Assembly (NCBI RefSeq): GCF_000165425.1
Contig: NW_001798967.1
Location: 531,657 to 595,656 of the forward strand
DNA: 64,000 nt
Direction of reading: 5' to 3'
Source: Paramecium tetraurelia
Lineage: Eukaryota; Ciliophora; Oligohymenophorea; Peniculida; Parameciidae
Of this stretch, positions 49,350 through 61,150 are shown in pieces; within the stretch, counting starts at the first letter, position 1, and the number at the start of each line of letters is the position of its first letter. Below the pieces are notes generated by a model. The model was not told the DNA's origin. It worked only from the letters and a program-made list of their open reading frames with translations, and did not search any database. Position numbers and translations under genes: made by a program.

Positions 49350-52031
49350 ATGTATTTCCAACGAGCAACTAATTCTGTGTAAAGAAACGTTCCTTCAGTA
49401 TAAACATAAATCGCCATCAGCAATCAATAATTTGTAAGGAATATTAATGATTTTAGCTGTCTCCTGTTGGCAAGCATTCTTCAGCTTAAAGTTAAGGGAA
49501 GTCTATATAGGAGACTCCTAATGGGAATTTCGTTAAGGAACAACTTGATTCATTATTTATCAATCTGAAGAAGGAAAATTAAGTTCTAAAAGAGAAACTA
49601 TCCTTGATTAGCTCATAAGTTGAGGATGCAGAGCAAAAATTATAACTATATAAAAAAGTCTGATATACAGAAATAATGTGAGTTTTAAATTTTATTATAT
49701 AAAATTATGAAAAAAAATTGTGAAGGGTAAAACCAACAACTTAATCCAGAGTTGTATTCAGCTCCTTAGAAATTAAAGGAGGAAGTGATAAATCCAATTA
49801 TAAAAGACAAAAAAGAAAAGAGAGGGTTGAAGATAAAAATAAATGAAATGGCAATGAAGAATGAGGACTATAGTGAATTAAGTATTTAGTTGGAAGATAA
49901 AAGAACGAATATCAAAAATAAATACAATGAATTCTAAACAAGAATGAAAGAAGTATTGTAGAGATTGCTCTATTATAAAAACAAAAATTTCATGAGATTA
50001 AACCAGAACTACTATGGGAAGAATAAAAAGATAATTAAGAGCTTAGAATAGTTGGTTAAAGACCTAGGGTTGAATATAAAAGAGGTTGGATTGTTGGAAA
50101 AGGATATCGTAATATATAAGAAGGAGGATATTGAGAACAACTTTTCTATCTATCTATCTTAGAAGAGAAATGCTGACCATGAAAGAGAGAAAAACAATTA
50201 GAGAATAACCAAAGAGGATGTATAATAGGAGGAAAATTAATAAGAGGATAATTAAAAAGAAAATAATAATAAAATTGAAGAGGTGTAGAATCAAATATAG
50301 TAGAATAACAGACCTCCATTACCTCCAGATGTTATCAATCAAGTGATTATTGAGAGAGAAGGTGACAAGGAATTAACAATTTCTATTATATTTGAAAAAC
50401 CAGAGGACTATGGCTATGAGATTATAAAATATGCAATCTATTAGTTGGATATGAATGATACGTCATTATCATTGTAACCAAGTAAAAGAGTAATTTTAGA
50501 ATTCGATAATAATAATGAGAAAGTTTAGAGAAAGAGTCTAGTCTTTAAAAATAATCCAAATGGTAAAGGAGAATTAGCATTCAATGACATGATCTATCTT
50601 TCAGTAGAAGCACTCAATTGCAATGGGTGGTCTTCAGATTTAGAGTTGTCACCAGTCAAAATCTTTCTCAAATCCTTTCAGGCAAGTTCTCTGTTTGTAA
50701 ATGGAGTAATTAATACAAAATTATTTAATGAAGATTAATCCTTTATTGAAGTAATAGACATTCCAAAAAAGATTGAAATAGATTAATAGTCCTATTACAT
50801 GATCGAAGACTTTAGTTTAGTATTGATTGAGGAGAACAGAATCAAAATGGTTAGTACCAAATACGGGTATACCTATTTCTAATATCTAGAACTGTGGGAA
50901 TGGTCAATACATCATTTGAAGTGTCTTAATTCGGGAACATACTCAATTTTGAAGACACCTCAATTACTTCAAGTGAAATGGTGGATCCAAAAAGAGATTT
51001 CGATATCTCCACACCATATTAGATTTATACTTTACGAGCTGTAAGCAAAATAGCTTGTGGCTTGTATCATTCATTAGCTGTGACCGTAGACGGAAGTTTA
51101 TTGTCCTGGGGATACAATAATTTTGGCTAATTAGGGAATGGTAACTAATTCAATATATAGTTTATTAGGGACAAATATAAGTACAATGGATGCATAAGAA
51201 GTCATGTTTTTTAGAAAAAATCATTTATACGTTGTTGATATCTCAGCAGGTGAAGGGATTTCAATTTGCAGAACTGATTTAGGAGATGTGTTTACTTGGG
51301 GGTGTAAGTAAAATTATGAGGGAAATGGAATGATCAAAGTATTGAATTCCTATAAAGAAACCATAAATTTATAATGCTCCAGTCCAACTAATTGTTAACT
51401 AATTCCTCGCAAGATTAACTTAAAGGCTAAAGCTATTTCAACTGGGTATTCATGTTTTGGAGCACTCTCATTGGAAGATAAAATCTATATGTGGGGTAGT
51501 AATGACTTTGGTGTTTTTGGATTTGATCAATGTCCAGAATTAGATGATCAATATATATTTCATCTTCTTGAACCTATGAGAATCAATATCGAGAATTACC
51601 TTATTAAGTAAAAATTCAATATAATCTAGAGACTTCTAAATAGGGGCTTATCATTGTATAGCCAGAGTCTAAGGAAAAGACAAGAATTATGAAGAGTACA
51701 TTTCGTGGGGCAATAACGCTTATAAGTAATGTGGATAATCATAACAGTTTGAATTCTCTACAGTAAAGGGGGATAAATATTGTAAGAAAAACATAATGGA
51801 GTATTAAATATGATTTAATTAGTCTCTTGCCTAATTAGAAGTATAAATCTTATAGCTGTGGTTACAATAACTCAGTATTTTTATCAAATGAAAATATGAT
51901 TATTTCATTTTAAAATGGAGTGATGACTTAGAAGAAATGCAATGTTTTTGGACATGTAAGTATGGATGATTATATGATATTAGTAATTGTTTACAGGAGA
52001 TCTCATGACCATACTTTTGGGGTCGGAGTGA
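49350..52031 (+). CDS. RCC1-repeat protein
   Basis: Beta-propeller protein of the RCC1 superfamily. N-terminal 400 residues: a coiled coil (KEQLDSLFINLKKENQVLKE), a charged helix and a Pro-rich hinge (NNRPPLPPDVINQ), then mixed beta sequence. RCC1 repeats follow: KIACGLYHSLAVTVDGSLLS then WGYNNFGQLGNGN; VVDISAGEGISICRTDLGDV then FTWG; AISTGYSCFGALSLEDKIYM then WGSNDFG; and YHCIARVQG...ISWGNNAYKQCG. Introns include 23 bp before LSPVGKH and 28 bp before the last exon ending LMTILLGSE. RCC1 proteins can be GEFs or scaffolds; function is not inferable. One junction near 49670-49730 is unresolved. Confidence 0.78.
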
Positions 52032-52105
52032 GCGTATCTGAAGTATTATTTCTATGTTAAATATTAAAATATTTATTATTTAAATTATCTTATAAGTGTT
52101 AGAAT

Positions 52106-52433
52106 ATGTCCTCATCTTCATAAGCTTAATACAGAGTGTTCTTAGGAGCCAGGGTTTTGTGGCCTCCCGATTGTCCCGATGACATTCTTGAAGGAGCAAT
52201 AAATGAAACTTAGAGTTGCTTGAAAACCTTTGAAGCTAAGGATGGACAAAAAGTAAATTTCTGATATCATTTAGATGGCAGAACATATTAAGAAGTATCT
52301 AGATACTAATTTTGAACCTCATTGGCATGTGATTTTTGGTAAGAACTTCGGGTGTCATTCCATTCATGAGAAGAGGAGATTTATCTACTTTTACATAGAT
52401 AAAACTGCATATCTATTTTACAAAACATAATGA
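52106..52433 (+). CDS. Dynein light chain, LC8/DYNLL family
   Basis: Light chain of dynein motors and general dimerisation hub. Seen: MAEHIKKYLDTNFEPHWHVI (family IK.e.d..y...WH.IvG), FGKNFGCHSIHEKRRF (NFGSYVTHE), IYFYIDKTAYLFYKT. The protein has a short N-terminal extension (MSSSSQAQYRVFLGARVLWP) and a 22-bp intron at 52253-52274 between Lys and MAEHIKK. About 100 residues. TGA 52431-52433. Ciliates use many such chains in cilia. Confidence 0.9.
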
Positions 52434-52483
52434 CAATAATTTTAATGCATTTGTATCGATAATTTCAAATATAAAACATAAAA

Positions 52484-53036
52484 TCATTTTAAGGCAGGTC
52501 CACCTTATTAAAAATTAACATTTGATTGATATGGTGGTTGATATGCATTCGGTTGATTTTGAGACGGAATCTAATAAGGGTTCTTTGCTTCTTCCGCACT
52601 CCATCCAAATTTTTTACTCTAATGAATGACATTATGCTTTTTATACAAATAGTTGCATCAAAATGTAAATTAAACCCACGACAAACAATACGACGGCACA
52701 TGTAATCTACAAAGGCGAAAACGATGATATCATTAAAGTACCCAAACTTGATTAGTAATTCAGATTTACAAGAAACAATACAATCCTCTTCCAAAATAAC
52801 TTGTCAAAACTTTGAATTTTTAATGAATATATGCAAAACGAAACTCTGCTAAAATCAACACAGCCCCCATCCATCTAACCTTAAAGAAACAAATTTTACA
52901 TATAATGAATTGTAAGAATAAATTGCTATGGATGCTCAATAGACAGATTCGTAAATCTAGATATTGCAAGCGCAATAATTAAACCTCCACAAACAATTGT
53001 TAGTATTTTTGTTGCACAATGAACATCGCATTTCAT
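52484..53036 (-). CDS. COPI-associated / TVP15-like membrane protein
   Basis: Starts MKCDVHCATKILTIVCGGLI. After a 25-bp intron the membrane core reads WMGAVLILAEFRFAYI, VLTSYFGRGLYCFLLGTLMI (FxGRGxxxxxLG motif of the COPI-associated family) and ITCAVVLFVVGLIYILMQLF, giving four hydrophobic helices. A further 28-bp intron near 52621-52648 leads into a cytosolic tail SKKFGWSAEEAKNPYQIPS, Gln/Asn/Pro-rich, ending QGGPALK and TGA. Family members are small Golgi tetraspan proteins found with COPI vesicles. The three introns (25, 23, 28 bp) are inferred from restoring one continuous, family-like protein. Confidence 0.7.
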
Positions 53037-53274
53037 AATATTAATAATAATATCAATTTAAATAATTTATAGAGATTCCCATTCTAAAATAATCATCATA
53101 CCAATCTTTCTTTTTGATCTTTGCTATTTTGATAGAATGTTCATTATGAGACATTTCGTGTTAATCTGATTGAATATACTTTTGAAATATTTGAAATAAA
53201 TTTCTAATACATTACTTTATAAAATTATTAATTTTATTCTCTTTATATAAATATATTAAATAATTATAAAATAT

Positions 53275-53749
53275 TCAAGGATAATATGTAGGATAATATC
53301 TGATGCCAGGATAACTAATTACAGAACTATTGAATGACATATCAATTTACTTATTAGTCTCATATTGTTATTTGTCAATCACATCCTTGTAATATGGTTT
53401 TCTGACTCCAAAATCTCTTCTTGGTTCATATTGAGTTAATGGTTAATCGGGTATGATGTAGGCCAACAACCCATAGTCTTCTGACTTCAACTCAAGGGTA
53501 AACTCTTCTGAAAAAACAAGGGAAGATTCAAATTGAGCATCGTTTTTAAAAAGAATGATATTCCATCGATACTCTAGATAGATCGTTAAATTTACTAAAT
53601 CGTTACTCGATCTCTGACTTAATGGTTTGAGCTCTTTTGCTTAAGAGATAAGGATCTTCGGTGTCAGTCATAGAAAAGAGATTGACTAATTCATCTCTTA
53701 ATTGGTTGGTTACTTGATTTCCCTGTTTTAATACTTCAATTTTATTCAT
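53275..53749 (-). CDS. Unknown protein
   Basis: MNKIEVLKQGNQVTNQLRDE, then a 31-bp intron and LKPLSQRSSNDLVNLTIYLE, YRWNIILFKNDAQFESS, LVFSEEFTLELKSEDYGLLA, YIIPDQPLTQYEPRRDF and a Tyr/Pro-rich end ISYPGIRYYPTYYP before TGA 53275-53277. The spliced protein, about 145 residues, looks folded. It is on the same strand as TFIIS and starts only 10 bp after the TFIIS stop. No family recognised. Confidence 0.6.
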
Positions 53750-53759
53750 ATATAATTAA

Positions 53760-54650
53760 TCAAATACGAAATTTATCTCCGCAATTAAAGCATTCAAAAA
53801 ACTTAGTAGTAGGTTCATCTGCACATCTAGTTTACTTTTCTTCAACTAGATACACTTTTTTTTAATGGCATCCTTTACATTATTTCCCTTCGACTCCATC
53901 CATCTCTCTTTTTGAAACCTCCTTGTAGAACCCAATCTAATTGATTTCGAGTTCTTCCTTTTGGGCTGCCTTTTAATTCAGTTTAGTTTTTTCATCAATC
54001 CAATCCTCAGATTTCAATTAAGCAGCTTATTGATAGGAGAGACTTTTATTGAATACTCGTATGAGCACATCTCCAGACTTATCTCTTTTCATAAACTGCA
54101 CCAAGGTTTTGATGTCCATCTCATAAGCCAGCTTTTTGGAGTCTTTGAAAACATTTCTCAAATAAATCTCCTTCTCTAAGCCTATAGTGACTTCTTTGAC
54201 TTTGTCAATTGAAATTAATTGTTCCTTATTTGATTGATTCCAATTCTTGAATATATGTAAGATTAGATTGCTAATGAGATTAAGATTCTGTATTCTATCC
54301 ACGTATCCTGTGAATTGCTACTGGTATCCAGAGAATAAATTATATTTTTTCATGGGTTCCGGTTTATCCTTTTCCACTTCCATTTGTAGGGGTTATCTCA
54401 ATATTTTAAGGATGGATTTGGCCTTGTCTATCATTTTCTCATAATCATACGATTTATATATGGTATTAGGAGGTATTTCATGCAATTGGGCTAACTTTTA
54501 GACAGCTTATAAGAATTTCTGATGCACAATTCTGTTGGAGTTGAAATTCTGAGTGCCTATTTAATCCAATAGATTATAGAGGGTGGTTGGAGATGAGTTC
54601 TTCCACTCGATAAGTTTTTTTAAGGTTTGCGACAAGTCAACTTAATCCAT
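53760..54650 (-). CDS. Transcription elongation factor TFIIS
   Basis: Stimulates RNA cleavage by stalled RNA polymerase II. N-terminal TFIIS LW domain: MDQVDLSQTLKKLIEWKNSS, IVHQKFLQAVQKLAQLHEIP. Central domain with helices (GYVDRIQNLNLISNLILHIF, VTIGLEKEIYLRNVFKD, VQFMKRDKSGDVLIRVFNKS). C-terminal zinc ribbon: CKGCHQKKVYL then TRCADEPTTKFFECFNCGDK, giving four Cys in CxxC...CxxC and the acidic Asp-Glu pair of the catalytic loop. The canonical RSADEPMT loop is RCADEPTT here. Intron-free, 296 codons, TGA 53760-53762. A dedicated Rpb9-type protein would lack the LW domain. Confidence 0.92.
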
Positions 54651-54882
54651 AATAAAATAAAATAAAGCGAAATTTGAGTTAATTCTTGAAATAGGGAAAT
54701 AATAATTAATCATTGAAATAAAATGGCAAAAAATAAAAATAAAAATATAAATTGGTTCAAATCAAATGCTAAGTTTTTATTAAGATGAGGAATTTCGATT
54801 CACCTTAAAATCCTAAAAGAAATATTCAACATTCTGCACTAGTAAATTAAAGTGATGAACTACAACCTTGGCTCCTTATAGA

Positions 54883-56025
54883 TCAGAGATATCTATAGTT
54901 TGTGGTCTCAAGAAACACGGGGCAAACACAATTGATAAATTATTGAGTCCCATCTGAGTTTAAAATACAATTTACCAGATTCTCTGATTCATAGCCTGCC
55001 ACGCGGAATAACAATTCAGCTATTCTTTTTGTGGTTTTGCGATTGACTTCTGGCATATAAGCAAAAAATACTTCGAACATCTCCAACAATTTCTCCTTAC
55101 TTGTATTAACTAATTCGATTAACAATCATATTACTTTATGTCTCTTTAAGAATGTCATACATTTCAAATGGGAATATCGGCTTTTTTAGTTAGCACAATA
55201 GATTCTTAAACACAGTAGAAACAACATCAGGTTCGTATTCATTAATTGTCGTGTAATTTCTTTTTGTAAACTATTGAATTAATTTCTGTTCTTATTAAAC
55301 TGATCCCGAAATCCTAAATACACCTATCTTACTATACAGTCTTACCTTATGTTTTTAGATAATCATCGTGATCCTTGTAAAATTTTAAAATTACTTCCAA
55401 ACACTCAGGCACACCTGTGTTAGCTATTGGGTATTCTGAGAGATCTCTTCCATAAAAGGGAATTTCTTCTTAATAGTTATAATTGATTCTAGATAAAAAT
55501 TCAATCTGATATTGAGTTAGTTCAATATTGTGACTGGCCAATTCATTCAATCTATATGATATTTGTAATTACTTCATAACCAGATGCACTTTATTTGCTA
55601 AAACTGATGACCATCCACTCGGTATGGCATTAACCAATTGTTAAAGTTGGATCTTCTCGCTAATAACAATCAATTTATCTATTCTTTAGAATTGTTGTAA
55701 GGGAATGTTTCTTGCAATTCAACTAAATATAATACTTGTAGAATGGATTCAGCATTTATTTTAAATCGCTGAATTCTAATGGTAATACCTATTGGTTACA
55801 AATAACCCAAGTAAATGGACTAAATTCTAATTAATTAAAATACCTGAAGGCATGGATGGTTTATAAATATGAATTCATCTATTGGCTGACTTCCTTCATG
55901 TCTTTTATTTGATTCAAGATCAAAACATAGATTGGTTAGTTTCCATTTAATAATCCTGGGGTATTTCAATAAAAGATACCTGTCTTAAGTAATCCAGGAG
56001 CCAGATAACATTTTTGCTATTGCAT
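54883..56025 (-). CDS. BCH/CRAL-TRIO-like plus RhoGAP protein (ARHGAP1-like)
   Basis: N-terminal part: MQQQKCYLAPGLLKTG, LEFSPFTWVICNQ, KLIVISEKIQLQQLVNAIPS, helical and resembling the BCH lipid/GTPase-binding domain of ARHGAP1. RhoGAP domain: YPIANTGVPECLEVILKFYK, then after an intron GVFRISGSVQQEQKLIQQFT (arginine finger in the FRxSGS motif), VVSTVFKNLLCQLKKPIFPF and EMYDILKET. The following helices read LLEMFEVFFAYMPEVNRKTT then KRIAELLFRVAG. Introns of 24, 25, 22 and 25 bp are needed. RhoGAPs switch off Rho GTPases. TGA 54883-54885. Confidence 0.87.
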
Positions 56026-56287
56026 TTTTAATAAACTATATTCTGATTTTAAAACTAAACTTTATTAATCAAATATCATAGCTTTAATCCAATAACTCTA
56101 AAATCTCAAATAAAAAAACAGAAGTGAAATACATCAAATAAATTGTTATCAATACACATAAATATTCTTTATTATAACATATCCACTTTTGATAGAGAGG
56201 AGAATATCGTATAAATCAATAATGTTTCGTATGAATGATCGATATTTATTATTATAGTGCTAAGGATAAATTTTAATCAATTATTTT

Positions 56288-58017
56288 ATGAATAAAATTG
56301 ATAATTATAAATATGACAATAAAGACTATTTAGGGAAGGGTTCATTTGGAAAGGTCTATAAAGGGATTATGATAGATAAAAATTAAGAAGTCGCAATTAA
56401 AAGTAAAGATTCATTAACTATTATAGTAATGAACATGTCATAATTTTAAGGCAAAAGTATGTTGATATCCTTGGAAACTGAAATTACTGTAATGAAATAG
56501 TTCCGACATGATAACATTGTAGAATTAATTGATGTTTTTGGGGATGATAAATACACCTACATGATAATTGAATTATGTGATGGGGATCTGAGAAATTACA
56601 TTAAATCGAAAGGGGGAGTTTTGGAAGAGGCAGAAGCCCTTGGAGTCTTAAGACAATTTATGTTAGGATTCTAGGAAATGATTAAGAAAGGGTATATTCA
56701 TCGAGATATAAAGCCAGAGAATGTTCTTTTTAAAGGGAACTGTTTCAAAATTGCAGATTTCGGATTTGCAACAAAAGCTGAAATTAAAAACAATGTTAAG
56801 ATTTTTAAGTAGTCTGTTGGAACTCCTCTCTATATGGCTCCGCAACTCCTAGAAAAACATGCTTACACTGCCAAAAGTGACATATGGTCAATTGGAATCA
56901 TGGCTTATGAAATGGTCTATGGTAAATAACCATGGCCTTGCAGAGACATTCCTTCCTATGCATTTAATATCAAAAATCAGCCTTTGAAGTTTCCTGTTGA
57001 TATTAGAGTATCCGATGAATATTAAGACTTTATTAAACAATGTTTAAAGAAAGATGAGAAAGACAGGATTTCATGGGATCAGTTGTTTTAACATGTGATA
57101 CTGAATGAAATAGAGAGGAACTATGTAATTGTGATTATTCTATTTATAGAAAATGGAGAACCCTTTAGATTAAGAGTGCCAGCGGATCTTGGCTTAAATA
57201 TAGAAGATAGTTTAGAGTAGAGGATTGGATGTTTTTGTGTAGTTCCAGAAGTATGACAAGGATGAAGGAGGATCATTGGATTTTTCAGAATTTTTCACTT
57301 TTTTGATACAATTGGATCCAAAATTAACTGGAAAAGAAATAAAGTTATTGTTTGAGAAAATGGACATAAATAAGGATGAAACAATAGGATTTGAGGAATT
57401 TAAGAGGATATTCTTTGATTACGATTACGTGAAGGAGGATTTTGCTGAAAGAATAATTATAGACTTAAGAGAAATAATTAGAGCGAATAATTTGTAAGTA
57501 GAAGACATCTTTGCTAAATATGATAAAGATCAGATGGGGGATTTGGATTATGAAGAATTCAGTTTTATGATTAAGGAGATAGCAAAGGACATTAAAGAGG
57601 ATGATATCTAAGCTGTATATATGTTGAATATGTTTAGATCTTTGATAAATTCGATACGAATAATGATAGGACCATCAATATCGATGAATTCAGGGAATAA
57701 TTGATAGTAAAACAGGACACTCAAAGATTTTAGATCAAAGAGAACTTAATTTAAGTAAGATTACAATATAATCATCGTAGAATTTTATTAAGGATTTGAG
57801 AAGGATAGTGACTGAGAATAAGATTGACATTGAATTGATATTCAAGAACTTTGCTAAGAGCATGAGAGAGGAAATGAATTAAACAGAATTCTCAAAATTG
57901 TGTTTAGTTATAGATCGACGATTGAAACCATATGAAAGGGAATAAATATTCAAATATTTGAACTTAAATGATAGGGATGGGATTACACTTGATGAATTTT
58001 CACAAATATTTAAGTGA
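56288..58017 (+). CDS. Protein kinase with C-terminal EF-hands (CDPK-like)
   Basis: Kinase: [35 protein letters not shown] then [63 protein letters not shown] and [18 protein letters not shown]. After an intron the protein continues with pairs of EF-hands: [78 protein letters not shown] and a last degenerate [15 protein letters not shown]. Canonical Ca2+ loops (D-x-D/N-x-D/G) are visible in at least four. Introns include 56403-56426 and others of 25, 23 and 26 bp. The kinase is likely Ca2+-activated. The catalytic domain resembles ULK/CDPK types. Confidence 0.92.
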
Positions 58018-58045
58018 TTTATTATTTAAATTTTAATCTAATAAA

Positions 58046-59151
58046 ATGCTTGATTACGCGGGGATTATAAGTTTGAAAAGAGAGTAATTTCATGTGAATA
58101 TCCGTAAATAAAGAAATGAAAAGTAATTCAAGGAATCAAGAAAAAATTACATTCAATCTCTGTTCTCCTAATAAACAGAAATGCAGGAAATGTCCAATAC
58201 CATCAGAGATAAACTTGAAAAGGGGGAAAACCTTCAAGGGCAAGTTCTCTAGATGATGGTGGATACAATATTTGAGGTACTCCACAAAAATAATAATATG
58301 AATCTATTGGATGTAAGGATGAGAATTAATTTAGACTATCGATGCAGCTGTTTGGATGTTGAAATCAGTCGAAGAATTGACTTATGAGGATGAACTGAGT
58401 GATAATTTGAAAATGCTAAGAATTGTAGATAAGATGATATTGTATTCATAAGGATATGATATTGAGAATCAGCCACTCAATTCGTAAATAATTATCTATG
58501 CAGCTAAAGTTAGAGTATATTTTAAACTAGTTCCTGAAATATTGGACTTAAATGGAGGATAAATCATTACATCTTAAGTTTGGGGAAATTGCAGAAACAG
58601 TGTATTTCTTGCTCAATAAATAAGAATAGATGTTTGTTAAGAGAGGAGCAGATATCTTGTATAATTTGGCTTTGATTGATAATGGCAACATATTGAATTA
58701 GGTACATGAACTCACAATTTTTGGCCAAAAATTAGTTAAACCTATTTGTACTATATTAAAAACAAGTCACAATATAAAAATCTTACGCACTTTATGGAGA
58801 GTGGTCTTGCAAACATTTTTAGATTAAGATAGAAGTGGACAATTGCAGTATGTCCATTTCAACATCTATGAAAATTAGGAAAACATTAAATTTTTTAATT
58901 TGTTGGTAAATCAGGTAATAGAGTCAGAACAACAGAATCGAAAATTGTTTAAGAACTAATTGCATTTGATTCAGCAGATACTCGATTATTATTAATCAGA
59001 TGATCAATAAATCTATGAAGAGTTCAAGCAATTGTTACTTACATCTCAATTTTCTATCAAACTGAAAGACATCTGGCTCTTTAATAAATGGAATTCTATA
59101 GCTACGACTGCACATGAAATTTAGACACATTTGGATGAATAATAACAATGA
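58046..59151 (+). CDS. Importin-alpha-like protein with IBB domain
   Basis: Starts MLDYAGIISLKREQFHVNIR. The basic N-terminus (KREQFHVNIRKQRNEKQFKE then SRKN) fits an importin-beta-binding domain. The rest is about 300 residues of alpha-helix with armadillo-like spacing (DTIDAAVWMLKSVEELTYED, LYNLALIDNGNILNQVHELT, TIFGQKLVKPICTILKTSHN, ILRTLWRVVLQTFLD). Two introns of about 22 bp each (after NMNLLD and after IIYAAK). It is shorter and more divergent than canonical importin alpha and lacks obvious ENC/WxxN arrays, so it may be a divergent adaptor or remnant-like paralogue. It starts 28 bp after the kinase. Confidence 0.6.
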
Positions 59152-59153
59152 AT

Positions 59154-59501
59154 TCAATACACAGTTTTGTTCTTCGTTTTTTATTTTAATTTCATTCTAA
59201 AATTATTCAAAGCCAATTATTTTTAATCAAATTGGAGTGGTTTACTATTTTGGCCAATTACATTATTATTGTTGTTCAAGATATCTTCATTTCTATTCTT
59301 CTGAATCACTTTATAATACTCAGTCCATGATATCGAATTGTTCAATAAGGATTTTTGGAATAGAGTCTTTATGCATGAGTTCCTATACTTCTGAGTTGAA
59401 TTCTTTCGAGGAGACAGACTACTCTTCTAGAATGATTGCAAATATTATTTGATTTCTATTTTAGGACAACTATCCTGATGACTTGGATAATTGGTTTCCA
59501 T
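59154..59501 (-). CDS. Unknown small protein
   Basis: A 115-codon intron-free frame, METNYPSHQDSCPKIEIKQY to KQKTKNKTVY and TGA 59154-59156. Composition is normal: Ser/Lys/Gln-rich (QKSSLSPRKNSTQKYRNSC) with a central Trp (SISWTEYYKVIQK). The stop lies two bases from the stop of the convergent importin-like gene. A second frame on this strand (MSEKDANKNPIEDS) overlaps the 5' end but ends early. Confidence 0.55.
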
Positions 59502-59720
59502 TGATCTCCTTCTGGATTGAGTTGCTATCCTCAATGGGATTTTTATTTGCATCTTTTTCGGACATATTTATTTCCTATCCTATTTAAAAATGTGATCGTA
59601 ATTTCCATTCCAGGGTTCCAAATTCAAAGGATTTTAAAGTCTGTTGTTAACGTTGTTCCACTCTTCCTCAATATTTAGTAAAGTAAATTAAGGATCATTA
59701 TATTACATTAATAAAATATA

Positions 59721-61102
59721 ATGATTCATGGTCCCAACTCTTCTTTCTCAGGTGCCTTTAGTATTGGCAAAAAAATACAAGGTAATTTAATGATGAACTT
59801 CCTTAGCACATGGAAATCAGAACAACACCCCTGGGTATTGACTATTCAATTAATGTTAGACCTGATCATTACAATTTGGCAACTCCTCAATCCTCAGGAT
59901 TCAAATTTTCGAAATCAGTCCGCAAATAACTTTATGAACCTAAACCAATTCCAGAGCCAGGAACATACGATCCAAATCTATCGGTATAGAATCATGAAAT
60001 TAGATTATTCAACCCAATCCTCCAAACATCAAATTTAGCAAAGCTCAAGAATAAGAGAAACTCCCTCTTGACATCGGACCAGGCACTTATAATTGGAGTG
60101 ATCAAAAGAAATCTCCAGCATTTACTTTCTAAAATAAATTCGAAAATCCTGGAAACGATGTTCTAAATACTCCAGGACCTGGCCATTATGATGTTAAAGA
60201 AAGCCATTCACTTCAACCAATAAATAAAGGTTTTACAACAAGCAACCGCTTAAATATGCTGCTTTCTAATGGGCCTGGGCCGGGTTCTTATAACTTGGAA
60301 ACTCTTAAATTACAAACTAGCATTAAGTAACCGTTTGGAATAAGAAGGTTAGGTTTCCAAAGCAATAGAGGACTATTGATAAACTCGATCCTACTCCTGG
60401 ACCTGGGGCATTCCTTACAGTTGTGCCAAACAAGTAAGGGATTTCATTTGGAAAGAAATTGTAGGCCTAGAGCGAAAAGTAGTTTGTGCCTGGTCCTGGG
60501 ACATATCAATTGAAATCTTTTGCTGAACAAATCTCTAAAGGAACTAAGTATATTTTACATTTGATGCTTAAGGATTGGAACCTCTAATAGAAGCCAGATG
60601 TTATTGTAATAAGGACCTTCTCCTTTGAATTATGACATCTCTCAATATAAGCCTCCCTCTAAATATTCAAGTTTTGGAAATGCAGAAAGGAAAACATTAT
60701 AAGAGAAAAGTGAGTATACTCCTGGGCCTGGAACTTATTATTTGGGAGTCAGTCTTTCTAAATTGGGACCTGTAATTGGCAAGTCTTCAAAGGAATAATT
60801 GGTTATTCATGACTCTCTACCAGTATTTGATAAATTTGATTTTTAAGGGACCAGGAAAATACAACTTAAATGATACTTTCTCAAGAGGACCCAGTTACCA
60901 TATTGCAGGAAAACATGAGAAGCAATAAGAACAATCTCTTGTGGGTCCAGGAAGATATTAGATCAATAGGGATATTACTGATGGTCCTAAATTCAAGTTT
61001 TCTACTAAGGAAAAGACAGACTCTAAAGATCATTCTTAATCATAGTTCTATGATATTCAGGCTAGTCTGGGATTTATACCAAAATATTTACTATAAAATT
61101 GA
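59721..61102 (+). CDS. SHIPPO/ODF3-type ciliary protein with PGPGxY repeats
   Basis: Protein of flagellar and ciliary microtubules (CIMAP/ODF3 family). Start MIHGPNSSFSGAFSIGKKIQ. Repeated STPGR-type motifs: EPGTYDP, GPGTYNW, TPGPGHYDV, GPGPGSYNL, PGPGTYQLKS, GPSPLNYDI, TPGPGTYYL, GPGKYNL, GPGRYQI, each followed by a basic or aromatic stretch with SFGK/FTF-like ends. The C-terminus ends FIPKYLLQN, like family members that end PKYLLP. At least four introns (25, 25, 20 bp and others) are needed. TGA 61100-61102. Such proteins line the outer surface or lumen of doublets. Confidence 0.86.
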
Positions 61103-61150
61103 ATATGTTTTTAATATACTATGTATAAAACGGATCATTAATTAAAATAA

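Noticed and set aside
53100-53160. 33-codon ORF MSHNEHSIKIAKIKKKDWYD on the minus strand
   Set aside because: It looks protein-like but could not be joined to the COPI-associated gene or supported alone.
59300-59560. Frame MSEKDANKNPIEDSNSIQKE on the minus strand
   Set aside because: It overlaps the better supported 115-codon gene and ends early; it may be 5' leader.
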